Numbered from the stretch's first letter, positions 24,498-32,162 are shown. The stretch: DNA of 39,953 bases from Streptomyces griseoflavus (GCF_014649995.1 NZ_BMUC01000013.1:183070-223022); one strand, 5' to 3'. Program-made: numbers and translations. Notes: generated by a model from the sequence alone, not told the origin.

Positions 24498-25496
24498 TCA
24501 GCGGGCGGCGAGCAGTTCCAGGGTGTCGATCACCCGGTTCGAGAAGCCCCACTCGTTGTCGTACCAGGCGACCACCTTGATGTGCCGGCCGTCCACGCGC
24601 GTGAGGTCCGCGTCGAAGATCGACGATGCCGGGTTGCCGGTGATGTCGGACGACACCAGCGGGTCCTCCGAGTACTCGAGCACTCCCGCGAGCGGCCCCC
24701 GTGCCGCGGTCCGGTAGGCCTCCAGCACCTCCTCGCGCGTCACGTCCCGCGTGACCGTGGTGTTGAGTTCGACGATCGAGCCCACGGGGACCGGCACACG
24801 GATCGAGTCACCCGACAGCTTGCCGTCGAGGCCCGGCAGCACCAGGCCGATGGCCTTGGCGGCGCCCGTGGTCGTCGGCACGATGTTGACGCCGGCGGCG
24901 CGGGCCCGGCGGGGGTCTCGGTGCGGGCCGTCCTGGAGGTTCTGCTCCTGGGTGTAGGCGTGCACCGTCGTCATGAAGCCGTGCTCGATGCCGGCGAGGC
25001 CGTCGAGCACCGCGGCCAGGGGCGCGAGGGCGTTCGTGGTGCACGAGGCGTTGGAGACGACCGTGTGCAGTTCCGGATCGTAGGCGTCGTTGTTCACGCC
25101 GTACGCCAGGGTGACGTCGGCGCCGTCCGACGGAGCGCCGACCAGGACCCGGGTGGCGCCCGCGTCGAGGTGGGCCCGGGCGTCCTTGGCGGAGGTGAAG
25201 CGGCCCGTGGCCTCCAGGACGATGTCCACGCCGAGTTCGGCCCACGGCAGCCGGGCCGGCTCGCGCTCGGCGAGGACGGTGATGCGGCGGCCGTCGACGA
25301 CGAGGACGTTCCCGTCGACGGTGACCGGGCGGCCGAGTCGGCCCGCGGTCGTGTCGTAGGCGAGCAGTCGCGCCGAAGTGGCCGGGTCCGTCAGGTCGTT
25401 GACGGCCACGACCTCCAGGGAGCTGTCACGCTCGAGGAGCGCGCGCAGCACGTTGCGTCCGATGCGGCCGAATCCGTTGATGGCGATACGCGTCAT
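24498..25496 (-). CDS. gap: Type I glyceraldehyde-3-phosphate dehydrogenase
   Basis: Oxidises glyceraldehyde 3-phosphate to 1,3-bisphosphoglycerate with NAD+. 332 residues, the normal length. The NAD-binding glycine motif is INGFGRIGRNVLRALL, the catalytic cysteine is C152 in SNASCTTN and its base H179 in MTTVHAYT. The phosphate-binding region is NIVPTTTGAAKAIG, and the C-terminus has VVAWYDNEWGFSNRV. The surrounding residues (DITGNPASSIFDADLTRV, RVPVPVGSIVELN) look more divergent than a housekeeping Streptomyces enzyme, and there is no pgk-tpi beside it. It is therefore likely a secondary gap copy. ATG 25496 follows GAAGGGAC. The upstream AraC-type gene on the same strand may control it. Confidence 0.93.
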   Translation of the reverse strand: MTRIAINGFGRIGRNVLRALLERDSSLEVVAVNDLTDPATSARLLAYDTTAGRLGRPVTVDGNVLVVDGRRITVLAEREPARLPWAELGVDIVLEATGRFTSAKDARAHLDAGATRVLVGAPSDGADVTLAYGVNNDAYDPELHTVVSNASCTTNALAPLAAVLDGLAGIEHGFMTTVHAYTQEQNLQDGPHRDPRRARAAGVNIVPTTTGAAKAIGLVLPGLDGKLSGDSIRVPVPVGSIVELNTTVTRDVTREEVLEAYRTAARGPLAGVLEYSEDPLVSSDITGNPASSIFDADLTRVDGRHIKVVAWYDNEWGFSNRVIDTLELLAAR

Positions 25497-25602
25497 GTGT
25501 GGTGTCCCTTCGTCCGCTGCCCAGCATCGCGCTCGGCAGGGAGTCGTGGCAGCGGCATGATCGCCACGGTTCGAAAGGATCGCGCCAGGTCGGGTCCGCG
25601 GC

Positions 25603-26559
25603 CTATTCGCCCCGGGCGAAGGTGCGCCGGTACTCGCTCGGAGTGGTGCCGAGGATCCGCTGGAAGTGCAGGCGCAGATTGGCCCCGGTGCCCAGGCCGA
25701 CGCCGGCGGCGATCTGCTCGACGCCCAGTTGCGAGCGCTCCAGCAGCTCGCGGGCCGCGTCGACGCGGGCGCGCATCACCCACTGCATGGGCGTGTATCC
25801 GGTGTCCTCGGCGAAGCGACGCGAGAACGTGCGCGGTGAGACGGCCGCGTGTCCGGCGAGCACCTCGAGGGTGAGGGGTTCGCCCAGCCGGCGCAGCGCC
25901 CACTCGCGGGTGGCGGCGAACCGCTCCCCCAGTTGCTCGGGCACGCTGCGCGGCACGTACTGGGCCTGACCGCCACTGCGGTAGGGCGCCGCCACCAGGC
26001 GCCGGGCGGCGTGGTTGGACGCGGCCACTCCCAGGTCGCCGCGCAGGATGTGCAGGCACAGGTCGATGCCCGAGGCGGCGCCGGCCGAGGTCAGCACGCT
26101 TCCCTCGTCGACGAAGAGCACGTTCTCGTCCACGCGGACCGACGGGTGCTTGGCCGCCAGGGCCCGGGTGTAGTGCCAGTGGGTCGTGGCACGCCTGCCG
26201 TTCAGGAGGCCGGTGGCGGCCAGCGCGAAGGCGCCTGTGGAGATGGCCGCGAGCCGTGCGCCCCGGTGATGGGCCGCGAGCAGGGCCTCGACGACGGCCC
26301 GCGGAGGATCCTCGCGGTCCGGGAACCGGTAGCCGGGGACGAAGACGATGTCCGCCCACTCCAGGGCTTCGAGACCCTGGGCGACATGGTACGAGAGGCC
26401 GTCCCCGCCGGTGACCGGCCCCGGCGCCGCGCCGCACACCCGCACTTCGTACGGCATGCTCGCCCGGGTCGTGAACACCTGGGCGGGAATGCCGACGTCG
26501 AGTGGCTTGGCGCCTTCGGAGACGAGGACGGCGACGCGACGGAGGCGGGGAGCTGGCAC
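25603..26559 (-). CDS. GlxA-type transcriptional regulator (DJ-1/PfpI + AraC HTH)
   Basis: 318 residues. The N-terminal ~180 residues form a DJ-1/PfpI-like sensor domain (RVAVLVSEGAKPLDVGIPAQ, IVFVPGYRFPD, ISTGAFALAATGLLNGRRAT, TSAGAASGIDLCLHILR). The elbow has STGAFAL, without the usual catalytic cysteine. The C-terminal ~100 residues carry two AraC helix-turn-helices (HAAVSPRTFSRRFAEDTGYT, GVGLGTGANLRLHFQRILGT). The GTG at 26559 gives the family N-terminus and lies six bases after TACGCT, with no ribosome-binding site. The larger frame to 27081 is a shadow. It is upstream of gap by 106 bp and divergent from a methyltransferase, so either may be its target. Confidence 0.9.
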   Translation of the reverse strand: MPAPRLRRVAVLVSEGAKPLDVGIPAQVFTTRASMPYEVRVCGAAPGPVTGGDGLSYHVAQGLEALEWADIVFVPGYRFPDREDPPRAVVEALLAAHHRGARLAAISTGAFALAATGLLNGRRATTHWHYTRALAAKHPSVRVDENVLFVDEGSVLTSAGAASGIDLCLHILRGDLGVAASNHAARRLVAAPYRSGGQAQYVPRSVPEQLGERFAATREWALRRLGEPLTLEVLAGHAAVSPRTFSRRFAEDTGYTPMQWVMRARVDAARELLERSQLGVEQIAAGVGLGTGANLRLHFQRILGTTPSEYRRTFARGE

Positions 26560-26606
26560 AGGGGAAGCGTAGGCGAACCGCGGGCCGGGGGCCCTGGGCA
26601 GGGATC

Positions 26607-26718
26607 GCGGGACGGGTGGTGTGGGCCGGGACCACGGGAGGGGTGGCGGTCGCCGGGACACGCGGGACGGGTGGTGTGGGCCCGGGACCGCGGGACGGGG
26701 GGCGGTCGCCGGGATCAC
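26607..26718. repeat. 55-bp imperfect tandem repeat (two copies)
   Basis: Two adjacent copies, 26607-26661 (55 bp) and 26662-26718 (57 bp), share GCGGGACGGGTGGTGTGGGC at the start and GGCGGTCGCCGGGA near the end, with small indels. The repeat fills most of the divergent region between the GlxA-type gene and the methyltransferase gene. Confidence 0.8.
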
Positions 26719-26731
26719 CCCTCGCGGGCGT

Positions 26732-26748
26732 CTTGCCGTATCGGCAAG
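26732..26748. promoter_or_regulatory. Perfect inverted repeat upstream of methyltransferase-DinB operon
   Basis: CTTGCCG and CGGCAAG are separated by TAT, 67 bases before the methyltransferase start and next to the tandem repeat. It is a good operator candidate for a dimeric regulator. The adjacent GlxA-type protein is one possible binder. Confidence 0.5.
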
Positions 26749-26815
26749 TTCGCGTGCCGGACCGTGGAAGTCGGGGCAAGACTCGGTTTTCCGTTCCCGG
26801 CAGAAGGAGTCCTCG

Positions 26816-27442
26816 ATGAGCACCACCGATGCGGTCACGTTCTGGGACGGCGTCCACGCGAACCGCCCGGCAGCCACCGATCCCCGGCCGAACACGCGGC
26901 TGACCGAAGTGGTCGGCGGCCTGACGCCCGGTGATGCGCTGGATCTCGGCTGCGGTGGGGGTGGTGACGCCCTGTGGCTCGCTCGCCGGGGCTGGCGGGT
27001 CACGGCCGTCGACGTCTCGTCCGTGGCGGTCGAGCGTCTCACCGGGCTCGCCGCCTCGCACGGCGTGGACGACCGGATCACCGCCCGGCGGCACGACCTG
27101 GGCGAGTCCTTCCCGGCCGGCCCGTTCGATCTCGTCAGCGCCCACTACCTGCACACTCCCCTCGACCTGGACAGGGCGCGTGTGCTGCGCTCGGCCGCGC
27201 ACGGCCTGCGGCCGGGTGGACGCCTGCTGGTCGTCGACCACGGATCGACCGCTCCGTGGTCGTGGAACCAGGATCCCGGGGTCCGGTTCCCCTCCCCCCT
27301 GGAGGTCGCCGCCGACCTGGCACTGGCCCCGGACACCTGGACGGTCGAGCGGGCCGACGCGCCGCGCCGGACGGCGGCCGGGCCGGACGGACAGTCCGCC
27401 GAGGTGACCGACCACGTCCTGATCGTCCGCCGCACCGCCTGA
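26816..27442 (+). CDS. TehB-like SAM-dependent methyltransferase
   Basis: 208 residues. The N-terminus TFWDGVHANRPAATDPRPN leads into motif I, ALDLGCGGGGDALWLARRG (residues ~41-59), then VTAVDVSSVAVERLTGLA and the post-motif RSAAHGLRPGGRLLVVDHGS. The domain resembles methyltransferase_25/TehB enzymes that methylate small molecules. The ATG at 26816 follows AGAAGGAG. The 27-bp gap to the DinB-like gene, with its own AGGAGG, suggests a two-gene operon. The substrate is not evident. Confidence 0.9.
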   Translation: MSTTDAVTFWDGVHANRPAATDPRPNTRLTEVVGGLTPGDALDLGCGGGGDALWLARRGWRVTAVDVSSVAVERLTGLAASHGVDDRITARRHDLGESFPAGPFDLVSAHYLHTPLDLDRARVLRSAAHGLRPGGRLLVVDHGSTAPWSWNQDPGVRFPSPLEVAADLALAPDTWTVERADAPRRTAAGPDGQSAEVTDHVLIVRRTA

Positions 27443-27469
27443 ACCGGATCCGTCCCACGAGGAGGCACC

Positions 27470-27970
27470 ATGTCCGCCACTGCACGCCGCGGAAGCCGCA
27501 GGGACACGCCGCCACCGCGCACCGGCGGCGGTGAGGCCGAGGTCCTGCGCGGCTTCCTCGACTACCTCCGCGAGTCGATCTCCGCGAAGGTCGAGGGAGC
27601 CCCCGAACCACACGTCCGCACGGCCTCGGTGCCGTCGGGCACGAATCTGCTGGGACTGCTCCGTCACCTCACCTTCGTCGAGCGGGCGACGTTCCTCGGG
27701 GACCGGGTCACCGACTGGCAGAGCACCTTCCGGGCCCCGGCCGACGACAGCGTCGCCGATGTGGTCGCCCGCTACCGGGAGGCGGTGGCCCGGGCCGACG
27801 CCGTACTCGACACGTGCTCCGACCTCGCGGCGCCAGTGCCGCGCCCCCGGCCGAACAGCCCCGCGCCGAGCGTCCGTTGGGCGCTCACCCACATGATCGA
27901 GGAGACCGGACGCCACGCAGGTCACGCGGACGTGCTCAGGGAACTCATCGACGGAGCGACCGGACGCTGA
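27470..27970 (+). CDS. DinB-family (DUF664) protein
   Basis: 166 residues with a basic, disordered first 22 residues, then the four-helix DinB/DUF664 bundle: EVLRGFLDYLRESISAKVEG, NLLGLLRHLTFVERATFLGD and WALTHMIEETGRHAGHADVL. The metal-site histidines are likely H66, H140 and H148 (counted from the ATG, approximate). These are the three expected in mycothiol-dependent maleylpyruvate isomerase/DinB-like proteins. It probably acts in thiol-dependent transfer or detoxification, but this is inference from family. ATG 27470 follows GAGGAGG. It is second in an operon with the methyltransferase. Confidence 0.88.
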   Translation: MSATARRGSRRDTPPPRTGGGEAEVLRGFLDYLRESISAKVEGAPEPHVRTASVPSGTNLLGLLRHLTFVERATFLGDRVTDWQSTFRAPADDSVADVVARYREAVARADAVLDTCSDLAAPVPRPRPNSPAPSVRWALTHMIEETGRHAGHADVLRELIDGATGR

Positions 27971-28078
27971 CCCCTTCTCGCGGACCGCGGTACGACGTCA
28001 CGGTCACCGTCCACCGACGGTCCGGCGGAGTCGCGGCGCCGCGCGCGGACGGCACAACCGCGCCCTCGCACCCCACCC

Positions 28079-28117
28079 TTGACACGGTCACGCCCACCGC
28101 TTGTATGGTCTAGTCCA
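28079..28117 (+). promoter_or_regulatory. LPMO promoter with overlapping DasR-type (dre) operator
   Basis: A consensus -35 TTGACA is at 28079-28084, with TATGGT at 28104-28109 (19-bp spacing) or TTGTAT at 28101-28106 (16 bp) as -10. The -10 overlaps TGGTCTAGTCCA (28106-28117), one base away from the symmetrical TGGTCTAGACCA core of DasR-responsive elements in chitinase promoters. DasR repression relieved by glucosamine 6-phosphate is therefore expected. About 200 bases of untranslated leader follow before the ATG. I see no gene in the 345-bp gap 27971-28316. Confidence 0.75.
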
Positions 28118-28316
28118 ACAGAACTCGCCGCTCCGCTTGAGGAGTTGATCCTTCGCTGGCCCCCCGACCAGTTCCCCGCGAGGACGGCGAGCGCGCGCCA
28201 CCTTCGCGCCTCCTGGCCCCACCCACGAGCGGTCGCCCCGCCGCGTGCGGTCTCCCCCATGCACCATCCGTGACCACACGCGCCCCGGGGACGATCCGAT
28301 GTGAAGGAGTTCCTCC

Positions 28317-28835
28317 ATGCGTACCAGCAAGAAGACCGCCGCGCTGATCGGCGCGGCTCTCGCCCCGGTGGTCGCCGTCGCTCTGCCCGCCTCGTCGGCG
28401 AGCGCGCACGGCTACATCTCCGACCCGCCCAGCCGCCAGGCCCAGTGCGCCGCCGGCACGGTGTCCTGCGGAGACATCACCTACGAGCCGCAGAGCGTGG
28501 AAGGGCCCAAGGGCCTGACCAGCTGCAGCGGCGGCAACAGCCGCTTCGCCGAACTGGACGACGACAGCAAGGGCTGGACGGTCACGCCGGTCGCCGCGAG
28601 CACGACGTTCTCCTGGCGGCTCACGGCACAGCACGCGACCAGCACCTGGGAGTACTACGCCGGCGGTCAGCGGATCGCGTCGTTCGACGACGGCGGCGCC
28701 AAGCCGGGTGCGGTCGTCAGCCACCAGGTCGACTTCGGCGGACTCACCGGGCACCAGAAGGTGCTCGCCGTCTGGAACGTGGCCGACACCACCAACGCGT
28801 TCTACGCCTGTATCGACGTCAACGTCGGCGGCTGA
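28317..28835 (+). CDS. AA10 lytic polysaccharide monooxygenase (chitin-binding type)
   Basis: A secreted copper enzyme that oxidatively cleaves chitin (possibly cellulose). 172 residues. The signal peptide (residues 1-30, ending ASSASA) is cut directly before H31 of HGYISDPPSR, exposing the N-terminal histidine that forms the copper brace. The second copper histidine is H106 in RLTAQHATSTWEYY, and the axial phenylalanine F162 is in TNAFYACIDVNV. Four cysteines (44, 51, 70, 165) fit two disulfides. It is a single-domain enzyme without a CBM. ATG 28317 follows GAAGGAG. It is controlled by the promoter and dre site at 28079-28117. A GH19 chitinase remnant lies 200 bp downstream. Confidence 0.95.
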   Translation: MRTSKKTAALIGAALAPVVAVALPASSASAHGYISDPPSRQAQCAAGTVSCGDITYEPQSVEGPKGLTSCSGGNSRFAELDDDSKGWTVTPVAASTTFSWRLTAQHATSTWEYYAGGQRIASFDDGGAKPGAVVSHQVDFGGLTGHQKVLAVWNVADTTNAFYACIDVNVGG

Positions 28836-29036
28836 CCACGGGACCGCGGCCGGCCCCGGGACCGGACGGCCCCGTTCCCGGGACCGCCGCACACCGTCCG
28901 CACACGGCCTCGCGACGACGGCGCCGGACCCGGCACTGCCCGCCCTCGGCGGCATCCCGCCACCGTCCGGAACGACGCGGCCGTCGCCCGGAAGACGGGA
29001 CTGCGGCACGGGAACACCCGGAGCGGACCCGGCTCG

Positions 29037-29211
29037 ATGACGCCGCACGACGCCATGGTCGACGGCACCCGGTTCGGTGACCATCCGCGCGATCAACGGC
29101 AGCCTGGAGTGCGACGGCGGCAATCCGGCACAGGTGCGAAGCCGGATCGACACCTACCGGCACTTCGCCGAGCTCCTCGGTGTGGAGCCCGGCGGCAACC
29201 TCGGCTGCTGA
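29037..29211 (+). pseudogene. Decayed C-terminus of a GH19 chitinase
   Basis: From the GTG at 29077 the frame reads VTIRAINGSLECDGG, then NPAQVRSRIDTYRHFAELLG and VEPGGNLGC to a TGA at 29211. This is the closing segment of family 19 chitinases (AINGSLEC, GGNPAQVxSRI, LGVxPGxNLxC). Just upstream, the frame from 29037 reads MTPHDAMVDGTRFG, which resembles the preceding MTPxxxKPSxHD part, but it needs a frameshift at about 29075 to join. The catalytic domain is absent. The 460-bp gap 28836-29295 otherwise holds only a weak CCCGGGA/TCCCGGG stem (28855-28882). A functional 44-residue peptide is unlikely. Confidence 0.72.
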
Positions 29212-29295
29212 GCGCCGTCCGGCTGCCCGGCCCGCCCGGGCAGCCGGACACCGCGTGGACGACAGGAACCACCGCCGGTTCCGTACCCTTGCGGC

Positions 29296-30195
29296 ATGCG
29301 CATGCGCCCCACTCTCAGCTGGACCCCGGCCGGTGACCTGCCGCCGGGTACCACGGACCTGACGCCGGTCGCCGACGCGCTGGTGGCCGGTGGTGTGCTG
29401 GTGCTCAGCGGGGCGGGCATCTCCACGGAGTCCGGCATCCCCGACTACCGGGGGGAGGGTGGGAGCCTGAGCCGGCACACCCCGATGACCTACCAGGACT
29501 TCACCGGCAGCCCTCAGGCGCGCCGCCGGTACTGGGCGCGCAGCCATCTCGGCTGGCGCACCTTCGGCCGGGCCCGCCCGAACGCCGGACACCGGGCCGT
29601 GTCCGCGTTCGGGCGGCAGGGACTGCTGTCGGGAGTGATCACGCAGAACGTCGACGGGCTGCACCGGGCCGCCGGCAGCGAGGGCGTGGTGGAACTCCAC
29701 GGCGGCCTGGACCGGGTCGTCTGCCTGACCTGCGGGGCCTTGAGCCCTCGGGCGGTGCTGGCGGCGCGGCTGGAGGAGGCCAACGCGGGCTTCGCCCCGG
29801 TGGCCGCCGGGATCAATCCCGACGGTGACGCCGACCTCACCGACGAGCAGGTCGGCGACTTCCAGGTGGTGCCCTGCACGGTGTGCGGCGGCGTCCTCAA
29901 ACCGGACGTGGTCTTCTTCGGCGAGAACGTGCCGCCGCAGCGGGTCGAGCACTGCCGCTCGCTGGTCCGCGCGGCGAACTCACTGCTGGTCCTCGGCTCG
30001 TCGCTGACGGTGATGTCCGGGCTGCGGTTCGTCCGCCAGGCCGCCGAGGCCGGCAAGCCGGTCCTGATCATCAACCGCGATCCCACCCGTGGCGACCGGC
30101 ACGCCCGCACGCGGATCGCGCTCCCTCTCGGTGCCGCGCTCACCGCGGTGGCCGACCGGCTGGGCGTTCCCGTCGAGGGCGGGGCGGCGGCCTGA
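29296..30195 (+). CDS. Sir2-family NAD+-dependent protein deacylase
   Basis: Removes acyl groups from lysine using NAD+. 299 residues. The NAD motif GAGISTESGIPDYRG is at 39-53, TQNVDGLH at 116-123 and the catalytic histidine H135 in ELHGGLDRV. The zinc cysteines are C143/C146 (CLTC) and C194/C197 (CTVC), spaced widely by an insert of about 45 residues, as in some actinobacterial sirtuins. FGENVPP and GSSLTVMSG complete the set. The ATG at 29296 lacks a Shine-Dalgarno sequence. TACCCT at 29284-29289 ends six bases before it, so it is probably leaderless. It stands alone, convergent with a VOC gene. Confidence 0.95.
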   Translation: MRMRPTLSWTPAGDLPPGTTDLTPVADALVAGGVLVLSGAGISTESGIPDYRGEGGSLSRHTPMTYQDFTGSPQARRRYWARSHLGWRTFGRARPNAGHRAVSAFGRQGLLSGVITQNVDGLHRAAGSEGVVELHGGLDRVVCLTCGALSPRAVLAARLEEANAGFAPVAAGINPDGDADLTDEQVGDFQVVPCTVCGGVLKPDVVFFGENVPPQRVEHCRSLVRAANSLLVLGSSLTVMSGLRFVRQAAEAGKPVLIINRDPTRGDRHARTRIALPLGAALTAVADRLGVPVEGGAAA

Positions 30196-30269
30196 GGAGA
30201 ACCGGCTTCCGGGAGCACCCGGCCGGCCTCGGCACGCCACCGCCGCCCCGGCGGTCCCGTACGGTGCGG

Positions 30270-30755
30270 TCACCCGGCGGTGGCCAGGCGGCGTCGGAGC
30301 TCCTCCTCCGTCACGTCCTCCAGGTGGGTCAGGAAGACCCACATGTGGCCCTGTGGGTCCTTGAGGACGACGGTGCGGTCGCCGTGGAACATGTCCGTCG
30401 GCGGCTGGAGGATCTCCGCCCCGGCGGCCTCCGCCCGCTTCGCCAGGCCGTCCACGTCGGGCACGAAGACGTGCAGCGCGACGGACGTGCCCCCGCCGAG
30501 GGAGGCCGGTGCGGCGAAGGAGCCGGCCTCCGCCTCCTCGACACTGGCGTCCCCCAGCATCAGCGCCGACCGGCCGATGGTGATCTCGGCGTGCAGGATC
30601 CCGCCGCCCGGGGCGTCGATCCGGAAGTCCTCACGCGCGCCGAACGCGCGCCGGTAGAAGTCGATCGCCGCCGCGGCGTCGTCGACCATGATGTGCGGGA
30701 TCACGGCATGGCGGTACCGCTCGGGAATCCCGGTGTGAGCTGTGCGCTCGCCCAT
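30270..30755 (-). CDS. VOC family protein (PhnB-like)
   Basis: 161 residues. RYRHAVIPHIMVDDAAAAID with FYRRAFGARE is the first VOC module. ILHAEITIGRSALMLGDAS, then VALHVFVPDVDGLAKRAEA and VVLKDPQGHMWVFLTHLED complete the second. The histidine in LHAEI and the aspartate/histidine in the closing strand could bind a metal, but PhnB-type members usually do not act as glyoxalases. The ATG at 30755 follows AGGAGG at the right spacing. A longer frame to 30821 was rejected. Function unknown. Confidence 0.9.
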   Translation of the reverse strand: MGERTAHTGIPERYRHAVIPHIMVDDAAAAIDFYRRAFGAREDFRIDAPGGGILHAEITIGRSALMLGDASVEEAEAGSFAAPASLGGGTSVALHVFVPDVDGLAKRAEAAGAEILQPPTDMFHGDRTVVLKDPQGHMWVFLTHLEDVTEEELRRRLATAG

Positions 30756-30865
30756 GACGAACCTCCTCGCGAGGGCACCGCGGGTCGGTTCCCTCCGTCC
30801 GTCACGAACGTAGGAGCTCAAGTCCGGTTCAGGTCAAGCCGGGTCGCGCCGCGGTCCCGGGGAGG

Positions 30866-31021
30866 TCAGCCGAGCAGCACCCAGAGCAGCATGAGGAAGA
30901 GGAGGCCGAAGACGAGAAGGGCGGGTGCTCCGAGGATCAGGGCGACGATTCCCCACCGGGTCCGCCCCGCGGAAGCTTCCGTCTCCGCCGTCCGTGTCGT
31001 CCCGTCCTGCGTCGCGCTCAT
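30866..31021 (-). CDS. Small single-pass membrane protein
   Basis: 51 residues: a polar, Thr/Glu-rich N-terminus (MSATQDGTTRTAETEASAG), a short basic turn and one long hydrophobic segment (WGIVALILGAPALLVFGLLF and onward) reaching the C-terminus. ATG 31021 has GGGAG upstream. I recognise no family. The codon usage and clear topology support a real gene. Confidence 0.6.
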   Translation of the reverse strand: MSATQDGTTRTAETEASAGRTRWGIVALILGAPALLVFGLLFLMLLWVLLG

Positions 31022-31135
31022 GTGCCCACTCCCGTCCTCGGCTTCCGGTACGCAGCGATTCTGCCAGTCGATGACCGGCCGGGCCTGGTGAACTGCGGTG
31101 CCGCCGACCGACCTTGACGTCACCGGGGCCGAACA

Positions 31136-31158
31136 CCCCAGGCAACGCTGGGGCGTTG
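31136..31158 (-). terminator. Overlapping alternative stem-loops after the HxlR gene
   Basis: CAACGC/GCGTTG (31143-31158, loop of 4) and CCCCAG/CTGGGG (31136-31153, loop of 6) share bases and exclude each other, 12 bases downstream of the HxlR stop. This is probably a terminator. Confidence 0.45.
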
Positions 31159-31170
31159 GTAGGCCGTCGG

Positions 31171-31542
31171 TCAGCCGAGGTCGAAGGCCCGGCGTGCGCG
31201 TTCGATCTCGGGCATGTGGGCGGCGGCCCATTGCAGGAGCACTTCGACCGGCGGCCGCATGGTCTTGCCCAGGGGGGTGATCCGGTACTCGACGGCGACG
31301 GGGCGGGAGCTGAGCAGCACGCGCTCGACGATGCCGTTGCGTTCGAGCCGGCGCAGCGTCGCGGTCAGCGACTTCTGGGTCACGGCGGGAACGGCGCGGC
31401 GCAGGTCGTTGAAACGGCAGGGCCGTTCGCAGAGTTCGTTGAGAACGCTCAGCGACCACTTGTCCAGCACCTGGTCGAGAAGCTCCCGGTGGGGGTGAGC
31501 GATCTCGAAGCGGCCCTCGTGGCCGTGCGGGGTATCCGGCAC
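31171..31542 (-). CDS. HxlR-family winged-helix regulator
   Basis: 123 residues: LLDQVLDKWSLSVLNELCER (helix 1-2 of HxlR), FNDLRRAVPAVTQKSLTATL (recognition region), RRLERNGIVERVLLSSRPVA and EYRITPLGKTMRPPVEVLLQ. The GTG at 31542 follows AAGGAGA, while a frame open to 31665 was rejected. A lone cysteine pair (CERPC) near the helix-turn-helix might sense redox or electrophiles, as some HxlR proteins do. It is divergent from a RidA-like gene, with a 6-bp inverted repeat between, so it probably controls both. Confidence 0.92.
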   Translation of the reverse strand: MPDTPHGHEGRFEIAHPHRELLDQVLDKWSLSVLNELCERPCRFNDLRRAVPAVTQKSLTATLRRLERNGIVERVLLSSRPVAVEYRITPLGKTMRPPVEVLLQWAAAHMPEIERARRAFDLG

Positions 31543-31576
31543 GATACTTGGTCTCCTTGAAGTGTCCTTCGTGTAC

Positions 31577-31597
31577 CAGGTAGCAAAGGTATACCTG
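31577..31597. promoter_or_regulatory. Inverted repeat between divergent HxlR and RidA-like genes
   Basis: CAGGTA and TACCTG with a 9-bp spacer lie in an AT-richer stretch 25 bases before the RidA-like start. It is a plausible HxlR operator. Confidence 0.55.
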
Positions 31598-31621
31598 TTC
31601 ACCGCACACGAGGAGACCTCG

Positions 31622-32032
31622 ATGTCCGTCCGTCGTTTCACCCCCGAGGGCATGCTGCGCCCCACGCCCTACGAGCACGTCGCCGTCGGCACCGGTACGC
31701 GTCACGTGCATGTCAGCGGCCAGGTCGCCCGCTCGGCGGACGGGTCCCCCGTCGCCCCGGGCGACCTCGCCGGGCAGGTCGCCCACGCCCTGCGGAACAC
31801 CGCGACGGGCCTGGCGGGAGCGGGCGCGTCGTTCGACGACGTGCTGCGGCTGACGTTCTACGTCACCGACTGGGCGCCCGAGAAGATGGGCGCGTTCATG
31901 GCGGGCGTCGAACAGGTCGCGGGAGAGATCGGGCTGACGGTGCCGCTCCCTCCGTCGTCGCTGATCGGGGTGGACCACCTCTTCGAGCCCGATGTCCTGG
32001 TCGAGGTGGAGGCGACCGCCATCCTCGACTGA
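31622..32032 (+). CDS. RidA/YjgF-family protein
   Basis: 136 residues. HVHVSGQVARSADGSPVAPG and QVAHALRNTATGLAGAGASF, then DDVLRLTFYVTDWAPEKMGA, and a closing VDHLFEPDVLVEVEATAILD. These are the standard blocks of trimeric Rid proteins, which hydrolyse reactive enamines/imines. The conserved arginine of true RidA (in the RxVPAR-like loop) is not seen: the loop reads GLTVPLPPSS. It is therefore likely a Rid subgroup without imine deaminase activity. ATG 31622 follows GAGGAGA. Divergent from HxlR. Confidence 0.9.
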   Translation: MSVRRFTPEGMLRPTPYEHVAVGTGTRHVHVSGQVARSADGSPVAPGDLAGQVAHALRNTATGLAGAGASFDDVLRLTFYVTDWAPEKMGAFMAGVEQVAGEIGLTVPLPPSSLIGVDHLFEPDVLVEVEATAILD

Positions 32033-32162
32033 GTCCGGCACCGGCCACCGCCCGGCTTTGCCTTCTCTTTACAACCCGGGCGGTGGCTGCCTCGTCTCTC
32101 CGCACGATCCATGAACCAGCCCGCCGGGTCACCGTGCGGGCGGACCGAGAAGAGAGCGATCC

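Noticed and set aside
28301-29080. A 259-codon frame starting just before the LPMO
   Set aside because: Shadow of the LPMO in another frame. The LPMO has signal peptide, copper histidines and a good ribosome-binding site.
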